DNA of 64,000 nt, taken from NCBI GenBank assembly GCA_001777915.1, contig MFFN01000001.1:176215-240214 (forward strand), given 5' to 3'. Below, piece by piece: positions 10,539-20,129 of this stretch; position 1 is the stretch's first letter, and the number at the start of each line of letters is the position of its first letter. Under the pieces are notes generated by a model that did no database searches, was not told where the DNA came from, and was given only the letters and a program-made list of their open reading frames with translations. The position numbers and the translations under genes were made by a program. This DNA comes from Candidatus Edwardsbacteria bacterium RifOxyA12_full_54_48 (GTDB taxonomy: Bacteria > Edwardsbacteria > AC1 > EtOH8).

Positions 10539-11804
10539 ATGAGAATAAAAGCCAAACATATTATGGTCCTCCTTGGTTTTATGTTCATAGCCGTTCCATC
10601 TGCCAGGGCCATGGGCAGCCGGCCGGAGATGATGACCGAGTACACCGAGGCCAGCCAGGGAACCCTGAGGTTCTACCTGCAGAAGGTCCTGTTCCGGGAC
10701 AGCCTGGGGCGGAGCAACATTGAATTCTCCTATTCGCTGGCCATGGACCAGCTGCAGTTCATCGCCGATGGAGAAAATTACCAAGCGGGTTATTCCATCT
10801 CCGTAATCATCTATGACCAGGACGGCCAGCAAACAGCCGGCGATAGCTGGGAGAGGACGGTTAAGATCCCAAATTATCACCATCTCCAGAGAGGCGACAG
10901 CATTTTGGCCGACACCCTGGTCCTGCCGCTGCCCCCCGGCGGGTACCGGGCCAAGATAACCTGCCGGGATGAAAATTCGGACCGGGCGGGCCAATTCGAC
11001 CAGCAGTTGACGGTCCCGTCCCTTTCCAGCGGAAATTATATCGGCGGGGTGAAGTTTGAGCGCGACTACCACGGCAGCCTGATTCCCTGGCCCAATCGGA
11101 TTTACGGCGATGGCGCCGGGCCGATAATATTCCGGGTGGATCTATATCACCAAGGCTCCGACAGCCTGGACTTGAAAGCCAGCCTCAGCGATCCCCGGAC
11201 CCAGAAGACGGTCTGGGAGAAGACCCAGGGGATCCCCGATCGGCCTGGCCGCGCGGCCAGAATGATCATCCCGGTCGACAGCTTTCCGGACGGCAACTAC
11301 CGGCTGGGCCTGGTTATTAACGACCATAAAAAAAACCTGTTATGGCAGAGCCAGTATCAGGTGATGGTGCAGAACCCGGCCTTGCTTACCAGGGGTGATT
11401 TCGAGGAAAAGATCGCCCAGGTGGAATATATTTCCAGGCGAAGCGAATTCGACAGTCTGAAGAAGGCCGGACCCGAACAGCGGGACAGCCTGTGGAAAGC
11501 CTTTTGGAAGTCCCGCGATCCCACTCCGGACACCGACAAGAACGAATACCGCGATGCCTATTATGAGAAGATCAATTATGCCAACAGCAATTTCGGCTCC
11601 AGCATCAGGCCCGGCTGGAGGACCGACATGGGGCGGATCTACATTAAGTACGGACAGCCCGACGAGACAGAGAAGCATCCCTTTGAAATCGATTCCCCGC
11701 CCTATGAGATATGGTATTATTACCAGGATGGGCTGAAGATAATTTTCCTGGACCGCCACGGGTTCGGGGATTACCGCATAGTTTACGCTAACAGGGAGAT
11801 CTAG
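10539..11804 (+). CDS. GWxTD domain-containing protein
   Basis: 421 residues with an N-terminal signal peptide (hydrophobic core IMVLLGFMFIAVPSARA). Residues about 30-270 are beta-rich. The C-terminal third has the GWxTD domain: LWKAFWKSRDPTPDT, then PGWRTDMGRIYIKYGQPDE and a closing IFLDRHGFGDYRIVY. This domain is common in Acidobacteria, Gemmatimonadetes and candidate phyla of the FCB side; its function is not established. The next gene, two bases downstream, is a paralogue. The start appears leaderless (see the promoter entry). Confidence 0.85.
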   Translation: MRIKAKHIMVLLGFMFIAVPSARAMGSRPEMMTEYTEASQGTLRFYLQKVLFRDSLGRSNIEFSYSLAMDQLQFIADGENYQAGYSISVIIYDQDGQQTAGDSWERTVKIPNYHHLQRGDSILADTLVLPLPPGGYRAKITCRDENSDRAGQFDQQLTVPSLSSGNYIGGVKFERDYHGSLIPWPNRIYGDGAGPIIFRVDLYHQGSDSLDLKASLSDPRTQKTVWEKTQGIPDRPGRAARMIIPVDSFPDGNYRLGLVINDHKKNLLWQSQYQVMVQNPALLTRGDFEEKIAQVEYISRRSEFDSLKKAGPEQRDSLWKAFWKSRDPTPDTDKNEYRDAYYEKINYANSNFGSSIRPGWRTDMGRIYIKYGQPDETEKHPFEIDSPPYEIWYYYQDGLKIIFLDRHGFGDYRIVYANREI

Positions 11805-11806
11805 AG

Positions 11807-13171
11807 ATGAGACGGATCGTTATTCCCGCCTGGGCGGTTGGCATTCTGCTTTTCTTTTTCGGCCTGGCCGGGGCCTTCCCAATAAAATCCAAGGGGGCGC
11901 TGGATTTCTGGGTGGATGGCGCGTCCTTTGCCAGCGACAGCGGCCAGACCTGGCAGGAGATCTACTGGAGCATAAGGGCCGGCGATTTTACGGCCAGGGA
12001 CACCCTAGGGCGGAAAATGGCACTCTTCCGGACAGAGATACTGCTTAAAGACCAGAAAGGCGCCCTGGTGCTGAACGAAGGCTGGAATTCATTGTCCCCC
12101 CTGCCCACCGAGCAGATGCTGAAGCAGAAGGATATGGTGCTGCTGGACCAGGTCGAGGCCCGGAGGCTGAAACCAGGCAGTTATAATTTGCTTATGACCA
12201 TCACCGACCTGGCCGGGGAAAAACAGGGCATGGTGGACACTATTTTCGATGTGCCGGGATACGGGGATCTGGGCCTCAGCCATATAGAGCTGTCCTCCGG
12301 CATCGCAGTTGATTCCATCCCGGGCCGGTTTAAAAAGGGGTCACTGACGGTAAAACCCTGGCCCAGCAGGGCCTTTGACGATGAATTGTATTATTATTAT
12401 GAGATCTACAACCTGGCGCCAGCTGCCGACACACTGAATAAAAGGTATCTTAGGGTTTTATATTTTTCGGAAAAGGACCCTGCCCAGAAGATCATCAGCC
12501 ATAAGGAGATTGCGTCGAACCCCGGCCCGCTGTCCGACTATGGAGGCCTGAGGATCGACGATCTGCCGGAGGGCCGGTATCGTTTACGGGCTCAGCTGAT
12601 CCAGGGTTCCAGGATCCTGGCCAACAGCTACGCCAATTTTGAGATCACCCACCCCGGGATGATTATGCTGGCTGAGAAGGAGAAGATCGCCGGGGAGATC
12701 GCCCAGATGGAGCGGGACGGCGGGGGTTATTCCGACAGGATAGAATATATCGGGGCCAAGCAACAGATCGATCTGCTGAGCAAGCTTGATGAGAACGGCA
12801 AAAAAGAATTGTTGAGAAGATTCTGGAAACAACGCGACCCCCTTCCGGAAACAAAAGAAAATGAGGCGCTGATCGCCCATGCCCAGCGCTGCAGATATGC
12901 CGATCAGAACTTTGCCGAAAACTTTGCCGGCGGCCTTAAAGGCAGCCAGACCGAAAGAGGACGGATCTATATCAAATACGGCCCCTGGGACGACCGGGAG
13001 ATCACCACCAACGCCCTCCAGAACCGACCCTACGATATCTGGAGCTATGATAATGGCAGGAAGTTCATCTTCTTTGATAAGGCGGGAATAGGCAAATTCG
13101 AGCTGCTTTATTCCAAAACTTCCGAGGAGAAGACCGACCCCGAGTATCGGCAATATATAAGTGATTTTTGA
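11807..13171 (+). CDS. GWxTD-like protein with degenerate signature
   Basis: 454 residues with a signal peptide (residues 1-25). It shares the plan of the preceding gene: a beta-rich N-terminal region, then LLRRFWKQRDPLPETKENE and GRIYIKYGPWDD, ending in a FIFFDKAGIGKFELLYS block. The eponymous GWxTD is replaced by GSQTE, so the Gly and Trp positions have diverged while the surrounding fold signature is kept. The pair probably arose by tandem duplication. It is the last gene before a strong terminator. Confidence 0.8.
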   Translation: MRRIVIPAWAVGILLFFFGLAGAFPIKSKGALDFWVDGASFASDSGQTWQEIYWSIRAGDFTARDTLGRKMALFRTEILLKDQKGALVLNEGWNSLSPLPTEQMLKQKDMVLLDQVEARRLKPGSYNLLMTITDLAGEKQGMVDTIFDVPGYGDLGLSHIELSSGIAVDSIPGRFKKGSLTVKPWPSRAFDDELYYYYEIYNLAPAADTLNKRYLRVLYFSEKDPAQKIISHKEIASNPGPLSDYGGLRIDDLPEGRYRLRAQLIQGSRILANSYANFEITHPGMIMLAEKEKIAGEIAQMERDGGGYSDRIEYIGAKQQIDLLSKLDENGKKELLRRFWKQRDPLPETKENEALIAHAQRCRYADQNFAENFAGGLKGSQTERGRIYIKYGPWDDREITTNALQNRPYDIWSYDNGRKFIFFDKAGIGKFELLYSKTSEEKTDPEYRQYISDF

Positions 13172-13182
13172 GTTGTCTTTTC

Positions 13183-13216
13183 AAAAAGGGCCTCCCGGGG
13201 AGAGGCTCTTTTTTGT
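13183..13216 (+). terminator. Rho-independent terminator
   Basis: GGGCCTC pairs with GAGGCTC (one G-U pair) around a short CCGGGGA loop, with an A run before and a T6 run after. It closes the GWxTD genes and separates them from the hut locus. Confidence 0.85.
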
Positions 13217-13245
13217 TTGACTTCTTGATGACTTTGGGCTAAAAT
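13217..13245 (+). promoter_or_regulatory. Candidate promoter of the hut locus
   Basis: TTGACT, a 17-base spacer, then TAAAAT, directly after the terminator and 25 bases before the hutH start. The GCTAAAAT context is the same as at the promoter at 36415-36444. Confidence 0.55.
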
Positions 13246-13269
13246 AATTAATTAACTTATATCAGTAAA

Positions 13270-14808
13270 ATGCTTATGAAACAAAGACTTGTCCTTGCCG
13301 GTAATAGCCTGAAGCCGGAAATACTGGAGAAAATTGCCCTGGAGCCGGCGGTGATATCATTGTCTCCGCAGGCGCTGGCCCGTATCAATTCCGGACGCAA
13401 GGTGGTGGAGAAGATCATCAAGGAGAATCGGACGGTCTATGGCATCACCACCGGGTTCGGCAAGTTCGCCGAGATCAGGATATCCCTGAATGAGATCGAC
13501 CAGCTGCAGGAAAATTTGATAAAAAGCCACGCCACCGGAGTGGGACAGTTATTTGAGCCCCACCAGGTGCGGGCCGTCATGCTGCTGCAGGCCAATCAGC
13601 TGGCCAAAGGCGCTTCCGGGGTCCGGCCGGTGGTGGTCCAGCAGCTATTGGGGCTTTTGAACAACGATATAATTCCCCTGGTCCCCCGGCAGGGCTCGGT
13701 GGGCGCCTCCGGCGACCTTTCCCCCATGGCCCATATCGGACTGGTGATGATCGGCCGGGGGCAGGCTTTTTATAAGGGCAAGGTCGTTAGCGGGGCCGCA
13801 GCCCTGAAAAAGGCCGGGATGAAACCTTTGATCCTCAAAGCCAAGGAAGGGCTGGCCATCACCAACGGCACCGAGGTGATGACGGCCATCGCAATATTGA
13901 ATCTGCTGGAGGCCGAGAGACTGTGCAAGATGGCCGACATAGCCGGGGCCATGTCCTTAGAAGCTTTAAGGGGAACCAATGTGGCCTTTGACGCGGAGAT
14001 ACAAAAGTTGAGGCCGCATCGGGGACAGGGAGGCTCGGCGGACAACCTCCGGCGCCTGATGACGGGCAGCCAGATCCGCCGCTCCCACAAGGAATGCCTG
14101 AAGGTGCAGGACGCATACTCGCTCCGCTGCATGCCGCAGGTCCACGGAGCCACCAAGGGAGCCTTGCGGCATATCCGGCAGGTTCTGGAGACCGAGCTCA
14201 ATTCCGTGACCGACAACCCGCTGGTGATCGTGAACAAGGGCCAGGTGCTGTCGGGCGGGAATTTCCACGGCCAGCCGGTGGCCCTGGCCATGGACTATCT
14301 GGGCATCGCGACGGCCGAACTGGCCGACATCTCGGAGCGCCGCATCTCCCGGCTGCTGGATGGCTGCCTTTCCGGACTGCCGGGCTTCCTGACCCAGCAT
14401 GGGGGCCTCAACTCGGGGCTGATGATAGTGCAGAACACCGCGGCCTCACTGGTCTCCGAGAACAAGGTGCTGGCCCATCCCTCCTCGGTGGATTCCATCC
14501 CCACCTCGGCCAACCAGGAGGACCATGTCTCCATGGGCACCATCGGGGCCCGCAAGGCCGGGCAGATCTGCGACAATGTGCGCTACGTGCTGGCCTGCGA
14601 GCTGTTATGCGCTGCCCAGGGATTGGAGTTCCATAAACCGTTAAACCCCGGCCGGGGGGTCAAAGCAGCCTACCGGGCCGTCCGGGCCAGGGTGAGATCG
14701 TTCACCCACGACCGCGAATTTCATCAGGATATCGAGGAGATATCGGAACTGATCCAGGAGAACGCCATCCTGAAAGCGGTGGAGAATGCGGTGGGAAAAT
14801 TAAAATAA
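13270..14808 (+). CDS. hutH: Histidine ammonia-lyase
   Basis: 512 residues, the usual length. It eliminates ammonia from L-histidine to give urocanate, using an MIO cofactor formed from the internal triad Ala146-Ser147-Gly148 in GSVGASGDLSPMAH. Other family blocks: YGITTGFGKF near residue 58, KSHATG (the substrate-side His), NGTEVMTA, QDAYSLRCMPQ, GNFHGQPVALAMDYL and NQEDHVSMG. The start is ATG 13270; a second in-frame ATG lies at 13276. It heads a histidine-degradation locus and is followed 45 bases later by a second lyase. Cytoplasmic. Confidence 0.95.
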   Translation: MLMKQRLVLAGNSLKPEILEKIALEPAVISLSPQALARINSGRKVVEKIIKENRTVYGITTGFGKFAEIRISLNEIDQLQENLIKSHATGVGQLFEPHQVRAVMLLQANQLAKGASGVRPVVVQQLLGLLNNDIIPLVPRQGSVGASGDLSPMAHIGLVMIGRGQAFYKGKVVSGAAALKKAGMKPLILKAKEGLAITNGTEVMTAIAILNLLEAERLCKMADIAGAMSLEALRGTNVAFDAEIQKLRPHRGQGGSADNLRRLMTGSQIRRSHKECLKVQDAYSLRCMPQVHGATKGALRHIRQVLETELNSVTDNPLVIVNKGQVLSGGNFHGQPVALAMDYLGIATAELADISERRISRLLDGCLSGLPGFLTQHGGLNSGLMIVQNTAASLVSENKVLAHPSSVDSIPTSANQEDHVSMGTIGARKAGQICDNVRYVLACELLCAAQGLEFHKPLNPGRGVKAAYRAVRARVRSFTHDREFHQDIEEISELIQENAILKAVENAVGKLK

Positions 14809-14853
14809 CAAATATACCATCACGAAAACAATCAAAAATCAAAGGAGTTTGCC

Positions 14854-16377
14854 ATGCCGGTAATTCTTGACGGATCAGGTTTAACAGTGGAAAAATTGGT
14901 GCAGATAGCCCGATATAACGAAAAGGTGGAACTGGCACCGGCGGCCCTGGAGCGCATCAAACTGTGCCGGGCGATGCTGGAGGATAAGATCAAGGCCCGG
15001 GAGATCATGTACGGCGTCAACACCGGCATCGGGGAGTTTTCAGAGAAGGTCCTTGACGACGACCAGGTGAAGGATTTTCAGAAATACCTGATATACAACC
15101 ATGCCGCCGGGATCGGCGAACCGGTCCCCGTCGAACAGGTGCGGGCCGCCATGGCCGGGCGCATCAACGTCCACGCCCACGGCAACAGCGGCTGCCGGCC
15201 GGAGATAACCCAGACCTATATCGAGATGCTGAACAAGGGGGTCACCCCGGTGGTCTGCCAGAAGGGCTCGGTGGGGGCCTGCGGCGACCTGGCCCCCATG
15301 TCGCAGATAGCCCTGCTGCTGATGGGCGAGGGCGAGGCTTTTTATAAGGACCAGCGCCTGCCGGGCAAGAAGGCTATGGACCAGGCCGGCATACCCATTC
15401 CCGGCCTGCAGGCCCGCGACGGCCTGGCGGCCATCAACGGCTCCAACCTGCTGACGGCCATGAGCGCCCTGACGTTGTACGATTTCAACCGCTGGCTCAA
15501 ACAGGCGGAGATCGCCTGCGCCATGAGCCTGGAATCTCTGATGGCCAACCTGAAGCCCTACGACATCCGGCTCCATCAGGTGCGAGGTTTCAAGGGGGCC
15601 CAGCGAAGTTCCAAAGCAATCCTGGCCTGCATTCAGGGCAGCGACCTCCAGACCGGAAAGATCAAGACCAAGGTGCAGGACGCCTACTCCATGCGGAGCA
15701 CTCCCCAGGTCATCGGCGCCGCCCATGATGCCATCGCCTATGCCAAGTCCCAGGTGGAGATCGAGCTGAACGGGGTGGGCGACAATCCCATCTTCCTGCC
15801 GGAGTTCAAGCTGACCCTGACCGGGGCCAACTTCCAGGGCTCGCCGGTCTGCCTGCCCATGGACATGGCCGGCGCCGCCATCACCATGGTCTGCGTCATC
15901 AGCGAGCGCCGCCTGAACCGACTGACCAATCCGGCCCTGAGCGTCGGTCTGCCCGAGTTTCTCACCAAGGGGGCGGGCATGTTCAGCGGGATGATGCTCA
16001 GCCAATATACCGCCGATATGCTGATCGTGGAACAGCGTATTCTGTGCATGCCGGCCAGCATCCAGTCCATTCCGGCGGCGGCCGATCAGGAGGATTTCGT
16101 ATCCATGGGCATGAATACCGCCCTTAAGAACAACCAGATTTTGGACAACGCCTACGGCATATTGGGCATCGAGATGATGGCCGCCGCCCAGGCCTTGGAT
16201 TTCCGGGATTTCGGTTTTGGCAAAGGTGTCAACAAGGCCCGGGAGGTCATCCGCAAACATGTACTGCATTTGGATGAGGACCGGCCGCTTTATTCCGACC
16301 ACAACATCATGAAGGACTTGGTGAAATCAGGCCAGGTGCTGGATGAAGTGGAGAAGGCAATAGGGAGCCTGGAATAA
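14854..16377 (+). CDS. Second aromatic/histidine ammonia-lyase, Ala-Cys-Gly triad
   Basis: 507 residues of the same MIO lyase family, but the cofactor triad reads Ala142-Cys143-Gly144 (GSVGACGDLAPMSQ) where Ser is nearly universal. The rest of the active site is kept: YGVNTGIGEF, YNHAAG, NGSNLLTA, QDAYSMRSTPQ, GANFQGSPVCLPMD and DQEDFVSMG. Mutational work on Pseudomonas HAL showed Cys can replace Ser at position 143, so this may still be active. Several positions differ from hutH (GANFQG for GNFHG, Asn for Ser before the substrate His), so the substrate may not be histidine. AAAGGAG precedes the ATG. Confidence 0.85.
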   Translation: MPVILDGSGLTVEKLVQIARYNEKVELAPAALERIKLCRAMLEDKIKAREIMYGVNTGIGEFSEKVLDDDQVKDFQKYLIYNHAAGIGEPVPVEQVRAAMAGRINVHAHGNSGCRPEITQTYIEMLNKGVTPVVCQKGSVGACGDLAPMSQIALLLMGEGEAFYKDQRLPGKKAMDQAGIPIPGLQARDGLAAINGSNLLTAMSALTLYDFNRWLKQAEIACAMSLESLMANLKPYDIRLHQVRGFKGAQRSSKAILACIQGSDLQTGKIKTKVQDAYSMRSTPQVIGAAHDAIAYAKSQVEIELNGVGDNPIFLPEFKLTLTGANFQGSPVCLPMDMAGAAITMVCVISERRLNRLTNPALSVGLPEFLTKGAGMFSGMMLSQYTADMLIVEQRILCMPASIQSIPAAADQEDFVSMGMNTALKNNQILDNAYGILGIEMMAAAQALDFRDFGFGKGVNKAREVIRKHVLHLDEDRPLYSDHNIMKDLVKSGQVLDEVEKAIGSLE

Positions 16378-16426
16378 CCCCACCCTATAATTCCCTCCCC
16401 TCGAGGGGAGGGAAAGGGAGAGGTTA
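16378..16426. repeat. GC-rich palindromic repeat, copy 2
   Basis: CCCTCCCCTCGAGGGGAGGG is a perfect 20-base palindrome, flanked by CCCACCC on the left and GGGAGAGG on the right. It begins right after the stop of the second lyase. Same family as 6614-6662 and 24011-24069. Confidence 0.75.
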
Positions 16427-16467
16427 TTAAATTAATTCAACAAAACTTGACGGCAATTATCTGAAAT

Positions 16468-17742
16468 ATGATTTTGATAATCGGTATTCTTGTCTTCGGC
16501 TACCTGGCCTCCAGCCTGCTGTCCGGGTTGAACCTGGCGCACCTCAAAACCAGCATAAAGAGGAGCCTGCCGCTGGAGGTTTCGGACCTTTTTGACCAAC
16601 AAAAGGTGGCTCAGATAGCCGATTACACTGCGGCCAAGACCAAATTGGGATATTGGAGCGAGTTCCTGACAACAGCAGTGGTGGTGATCCTCTTTACAAC
16701 CGGCATCGTGCCGGGCATCGCCCTGTGGGCCGATGGACTGAGGATCGCCCCGCTGCTGCAGGGACTGGCAGTGATATTCATCTTGTTATTGATCGGCTAT
16801 CTGGCCGGCATCCCGGCTGCGCTGTATTCCGATTTTAAGCTGGAGAAGAAATACGGTTTTTCAACCATCACTCCCAGGACCTGGCTGGGCGATCAGGCAA
16901 AGAGCCTGTTGGTGTCGGGAATATTGATGAGCCTGTTGTTCTCGGGATTCTATTTATTCATCAATTGGCTGGGAACCTGGTGGTGGCTGGCGGCCTGGGG
17001 CCTGGTGATGGCGTTTTCCTTCCTGATGATATTCCTTTCGCCGGTGGTGCTGATGCCGCTGTTCAACAAGTTCATGCCGCTGGAAGATGAGGAATTGAAG
17101 AACAAGATCCTGGAGATGGCCCAAAGGGCCGATTTTCCCCTGGCCGGGGTCTTCCAGATGGACGCCTCTAAGCGCAGCACCCATGACAACGCCTTTTTCA
17201 CCGGGATGGGGAAGACCCGCCGGATAGTATTCTACGACACCATGGTCAAAAACTACAGCCACCAGGAACTGCTATCGGTGATGGGCCACGAGATCGGTCA
17301 CTGGAAGATGAAGCACATCTTCAAGATGATCGCTGCGATGTCGCTGCTGTCCGGGGTGCTGTTGTTCGCTGCCTCACGGATCCTGGCCCATCCCTGGATA
17401 TACAACGCCATCGGTCTGGGAGAACTGTTCGGCAGGATAGGGTTCAACGGCCCCTTGATCGGTGTGGCCCTGTACGTGGTGGCAATTCTTTTTGAGCCCC
17501 TCAACCTGATAATCTCTCCGCTGATGAACTGGCAGTCGCGCCGGTACGAATACCAGTCCGATGCTTATTCCCTGAAGCTCAATCCTTCTGCCGGGGACAT
17601 GAAGGGGGCATTGATAAAACTCAGCCAGAAAAACCTGAGCAACCTGTTCCCGCACCCGCTGTATGTCGTCTTTCATTATTCCCACCCGCCGCTGCTGGCC
17701 AGGCTGAAGGCCATAGATGACCAAGTCCGGCGTAACGTATAA
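16468..17742 (+). CDS. M48 family zinc metalloprotease (Ste24/CAAX protease type)
   Basis: 424 residues. The HEIGH zinc motif is at residues 274-278 (VMGHEIGHWKMKH). The third ligand region is YEYQSDAYSLKL, about 80 residues downstream. Membrane segments are visible near residues 3-20, 60-82, 92-115, 150-170, 175-200, 290-310 and 325-345, giving the chamber-type topology of Ste24 proteases, length included. Such enzymes clip membrane-associated or misfolded proteins. Nothing ties it to histidine degradation; it sits between the lyases and hutU with no clear ribosome-binding site, and a transposase with REP hairpins follows. Confidence 0.92.
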   Translation: MILIIGILVFGYLASSLLSGLNLAHLKTSIKRSLPLEVSDLFDQQKVAQIADYTAAKTKLGYWSEFLTTAVVVILFTTGIVPGIALWADGLRIAPLLQGLAVIFILLLIGYLAGIPAALYSDFKLEKKYGFSTITPRTWLGDQAKSLLVSGILMSLLFSGFYLFINWLGTWWWLAAWGLVMAFSFLMIFLSPVVLMPLFNKFMPLEDEELKNKILEMAQRADFPLAGVFQMDASKRSTHDNAFFTGMGKTRRIVFYDTMVKNYSHQELLSVMGHEIGHWKMKHIFKMIAAMSLLSGVLLFAASRILAHPWIYNAIGLGELFGRIGFNGPLIGVALYVVAILFEPLNLIISPLMNWQSRRYEYQSDAYSLKLNPSAGDMKGALIKLSQKNLSNLFPHPLYVVFHYSHPPLLARLKAIDDQVRRNV

Positions 17743-17745
17743 CAC

Positions 17746-17771
17746 GTAGGCACAAATTCTATTTGTGCCTA
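17746..17771 (+). repeat. REP hairpin upstream of transposase
   Basis: GTAG followed by the palindrome GCACAAATTCTATTTGTGC. GTAG or GGAG plus a hairpin is the recognition layout known for REP-associated tyrosine transposases. Two more copies in the opposite orientation lie at 18357-18385 and 18417-18444, so the three bracket the transposase gene. Confidence 0.8.
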
Positions 17772-17807
17772 AATAATCAACGATGGGTGTTTTGTGAAGA
17801 CGGAAGA

Positions 17808-18320
17808 ATGTTGATGCATCACGTAGAATTAAAAAGGTTTTATTTGCCGGGAGCAATTTATTTTATAACCAGCGTAACGGAGGGTCGGGTCCCAACCTTT
17901 GGAAGCGAAGAAAACCTCAGAATATTGGCAAATATCATTATTGCGGAAAAAGAAAGATTGGGCTTTCTTGTTTCTGGTTATGCATTGTTGCCCGATCATA
18001 TTCATCTAATTATAAAACCCGGCGAAAGTGCCAATATCTCAAGAATAATGGCAACGATTAAAGCTCTTTGTGCAAAAGCTATCAATACTCGGTTGAACAC
18101 GACAGGCAAGGTTTGGCAACACCAGTTCCTGGACCATATAATCCGTACATCTAAAGATTACCAACGGCATATTGAATATATTCATCGCAATCCCTTAAAA
18201 CACGGCTTGGTCAATGACATCAAAGAGTACAGATGGTCAAGCTGGCACCAATATCAAGGAACAACGCCGGAAGATATTAAGGTTGATGTATTGGATGTTA
18301 AACCCGGCCGGATGTTTTGA
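17808..18320 (+). CDS. REP-associated tyrosine transposase (RAYT, Y1 family)
   Basis: About 170 residues of the IS200-like Y1 transposase fold. The HUH-type metal motif is DHIHLII (His-x-His). IEYIHRNPLKHGLV and YRWSSWHQY form the C-terminal RAYT signature; the catalytic Tyr is probably the one in HIEYIHRNP. The ATGs at 17808 and 17814 are both possible starts; GGAAGA lies just upstream. RAYTs are domesticated or self-sparing transposases that spread REP hairpins. Here the gene is flanked by three cognate-looking REPs and has inserted between the M48 gene and hutU. Its G+C (about 43 %) is lower than its neighbours. Confidence 0.9.
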   Translation: MLMHHVELKRFYLPGAIYFITSVTEGRVPTFGSEENLRILANIIIAEKERLGFLVSGYALLPDHIHLIIKPGESANISRIMATIKALCAKAINTRLNTTGKVWQHQFLDHIIRTSKDYQRHIEYIHRNPLKHGLVNDIKEYRWSSWHQYQGTTPEDIKVDVLDVKPGRMF

Positions 18321-18356
18321 TTTCCTTTTTGTTTAAATATTTCGGTTTTGAATTTA

Positions 18357-18385
18357 TTAAGGCACAGATAGAATCTGTGGGATAC
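18357..18385 (-). repeat. REP hairpin, degenerate copy
   Basis: Read on the minus strand it is GTAT, a short CC spacer, CACAGATTCTATCTGTG, then CCTTAA. The tetranucleotide has drifted from GTAG to GTAT, while the palindrome is intact. It lies about 40 bases after the transposase stop. Confidence 0.7.
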
Positions 18386-18416
18386 GTTGATAAATACAGA
18401 CATGACAAATTAATAA

Positions 18417-18444
18417 TTAAGGCACAAATAGAATCTGTGCCTAC
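18417..18444 (-). repeat. REP hairpin, intact copy
   Basis: On the minus strand GTAG precedes GCACAGATTCTATTTGTGC, which differs from the upstream copy by one base in the arm. Opposed REPs around a RAYT gene form the composite arrangement known for these elements. Confidence 0.8.
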
Positions 18445-18477
18445 AGCGTAAACACACATCGCGAGGTTATAAACAAC

Positions 18478-20127
18478 ATGCCCAAGAATATCCATTCCCC
18501 CCACGGCACCAAGATCTCCTGCCAGGGCTGGCAGCAGGAAGCCGCCATGCGGATGCTGATGAACAACCTGGACCCGGCGGTGGCCGAAAGGCCGGAGGAC
18601 CTGATAGTCTACGGCGGCAACGGCCGGGCGGCCCGCAACTGGGACTGCTACCATGCCATCATCAAGTCGCTTAAAAAACTGAAAAGCGATGAGACCCTGC
18701 TGGTGCAGTCCGGCAAGCCGGTGGGCATCCTGCAGACCCATCCCCATTGCCCGCGGGTGCTGATAGCCAACTCCAACCTGATTCCCCATTGGGCCAACTG
18801 GGATTATTTCCGCCAGCTGGAGGCGCTGGGGCTGATCATGTACGGCCAGATGACCGCCGGCAGCTGGATATACATCGGCACCCAGGGAATTTTACAGGGC
18901 ACTTATGAAACCTTCGGGGCCCTGGCCCAAAAACATTTCGGGGACACTCTAAAGGGCAGGTGGGTGCTGACCGGCGGCATGGGCGGGATGTCCGGGGCCC
19001 AGCCGTTGTCGGTTACCATGAACGAGGGCGTGATATTGGACGTGGAGGTGGATCCTTCCCGCATCCAGAAGAGACTGGAAACCGGCTACTGCGACGTAAT
19101 GGTGGACGACCTGGACAAGGCCCTTAAGCTGGTATTTGAATACGTCAAGAAGGGCGAACCACTGTCCATAGGGCTGGTGGGCAATTGCGCCGAGGTGCTT
19201 CCCGAACTTGTGCGCCGGGGCGTGATCCCCGACGTGGTCACAGACCAGACCTCGGCCCACGACGAATTGAACGGATATGTGCCCCACCGGATGACACTGG
19301 CCCAGGCCAACGAACTTCGCAAGAACGATCCCGAAGGATACAAGCTCAAATCATACGAGGCCATGGCCATCCACATGCAGGCCATGCTGGACATGCAAAA
19401 GCAGGGAGCCATCGCCTTTGACTACGGCAACAACATCCGGGGCCAGGCGGTGAAGCACGGCATCAAGAATGCCTTTGACGTGCCGGGCTTTGTACCGGAG
19501 TACATCCGCGACCTGTTCTGCGAAGGCAAGGGCCCATTCCGCTGGGCGGCGCTTTCCGGAGATCCAAAAGACATCGCGGTGACAGATGAAGCGGTGTTGA
19601 AGCTGTTCCCCAAGAATGCCCATCTGGCCCGCTGGATAAAGATGGCCCAGAAGAAGGTCCATTTCCAGGGCCTGCCGGCCAGAATATGCTGGCTGGGATA
19701 TGGCGAGAGGGACAAGGCCGGCCTGCTGTTCAACGACCTGGTGAAAAAGGGAAAGATCAAGGCTCCCATCGTCATCGGCCGGGATCACTTAGACTGCGGC
19801 TCGGTGGCCTCGCCCAACCGCGAGACCGAGGCCATGAAGGACGGCAGTGACGCCATAGCCGACTGGCCGCTGCTGAACGCCATGGTCAACGTGGCCTCCG
19901 GGGCCTCCTGGGTTTCCATTCATCACGGCGGCGGGGTGGGGATAGGGTATTCCATCCACGCCGGGCAGGTAACGGTGGCGGACGGCACAAAAGAGATGGC
20001 CAAGCGCATAGAGCGGGTGCTGACCAATGATCCGGGGATGGGCATTTTGCGCCACGTGGACGCGGGGTATGACATTGCCAAGCAGGTGGCCAAGAAGAAG
20101 AAGGTCAAGATCCCGATGATGGGTTGA
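18478..20127 (+). CDS. hutU: Urocanate hydratase
   Basis: 549 residues, close to the usual 550-560. It hydrates urocanate to imidazolonepropionate using tightly bound NAD+. Visible are the N-terminal [20 protein letters not shown] block, [11 protein letters not shown], the [17 protein letters not shown] dinucleotide-binding segment, the [14 protein letters not shown] motif, the [14 protein letters not shown] segment near residue 400, and [11 protein letters not shown] near the C-terminus. It lies downstream of the RAYT insertion. An AT-rich methylase gene starts three bases after its stop, where hutI would be expected. Confidence 0.97.
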   Translation: MPKNIHSPHGTKISCQGWQQEAAMRMLMNNLDPAVAERPEDLIVYGGNGRAARNWDCYHAIIKSLKKLKSDETLLVQSGKPVGILQTHPHCPRVLIANSNLIPHWANWDYFRQLEALGLIMYGQMTAGSWIYIGTQGILQGTYETFGALAQKHFGDTLKGRWVLTGGMGGMSGAQPLSVTMNEGVILDVEVDPSRIQKRLETGYCDVMVDDLDKALKLVFEYVKKGEPLSIGLVGNCAEVLPELVRRGVIPDVVTDQTSAHDELNGYVPHRMTLAQANELRKNDPEGYKLKSYEAMAIHMQAMLDMQKQGAIAFDYGNNIRGQAVKHGIKNAFDVPGFVPEYIRDLFCEGKGPFRWAALSGDPKDIAVTDEAVLKLFPKNAHLARWIKMAQKKVHFQGLPARICWLGYGERDKAGLLFNDLVKKGKIKAPIVIGRDHLDCGSVASPNRETEAMKDGSDAIADWPLLNAMVNVASGASWVSIHHGGGVGIGYSIHAGQVTVADGTKEMAKRIERVLTNDPGMGILRHVDAGYDIAKQVAKKKKVKIPMMG

Positions 20128-20129
20128 TT

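Noticed and set aside
15040-16302. 420-codon open frame on the minus strand
   Set aside because: It is the antisense shadow of the second lyase; composition and lack of motifs say it is not a gene.
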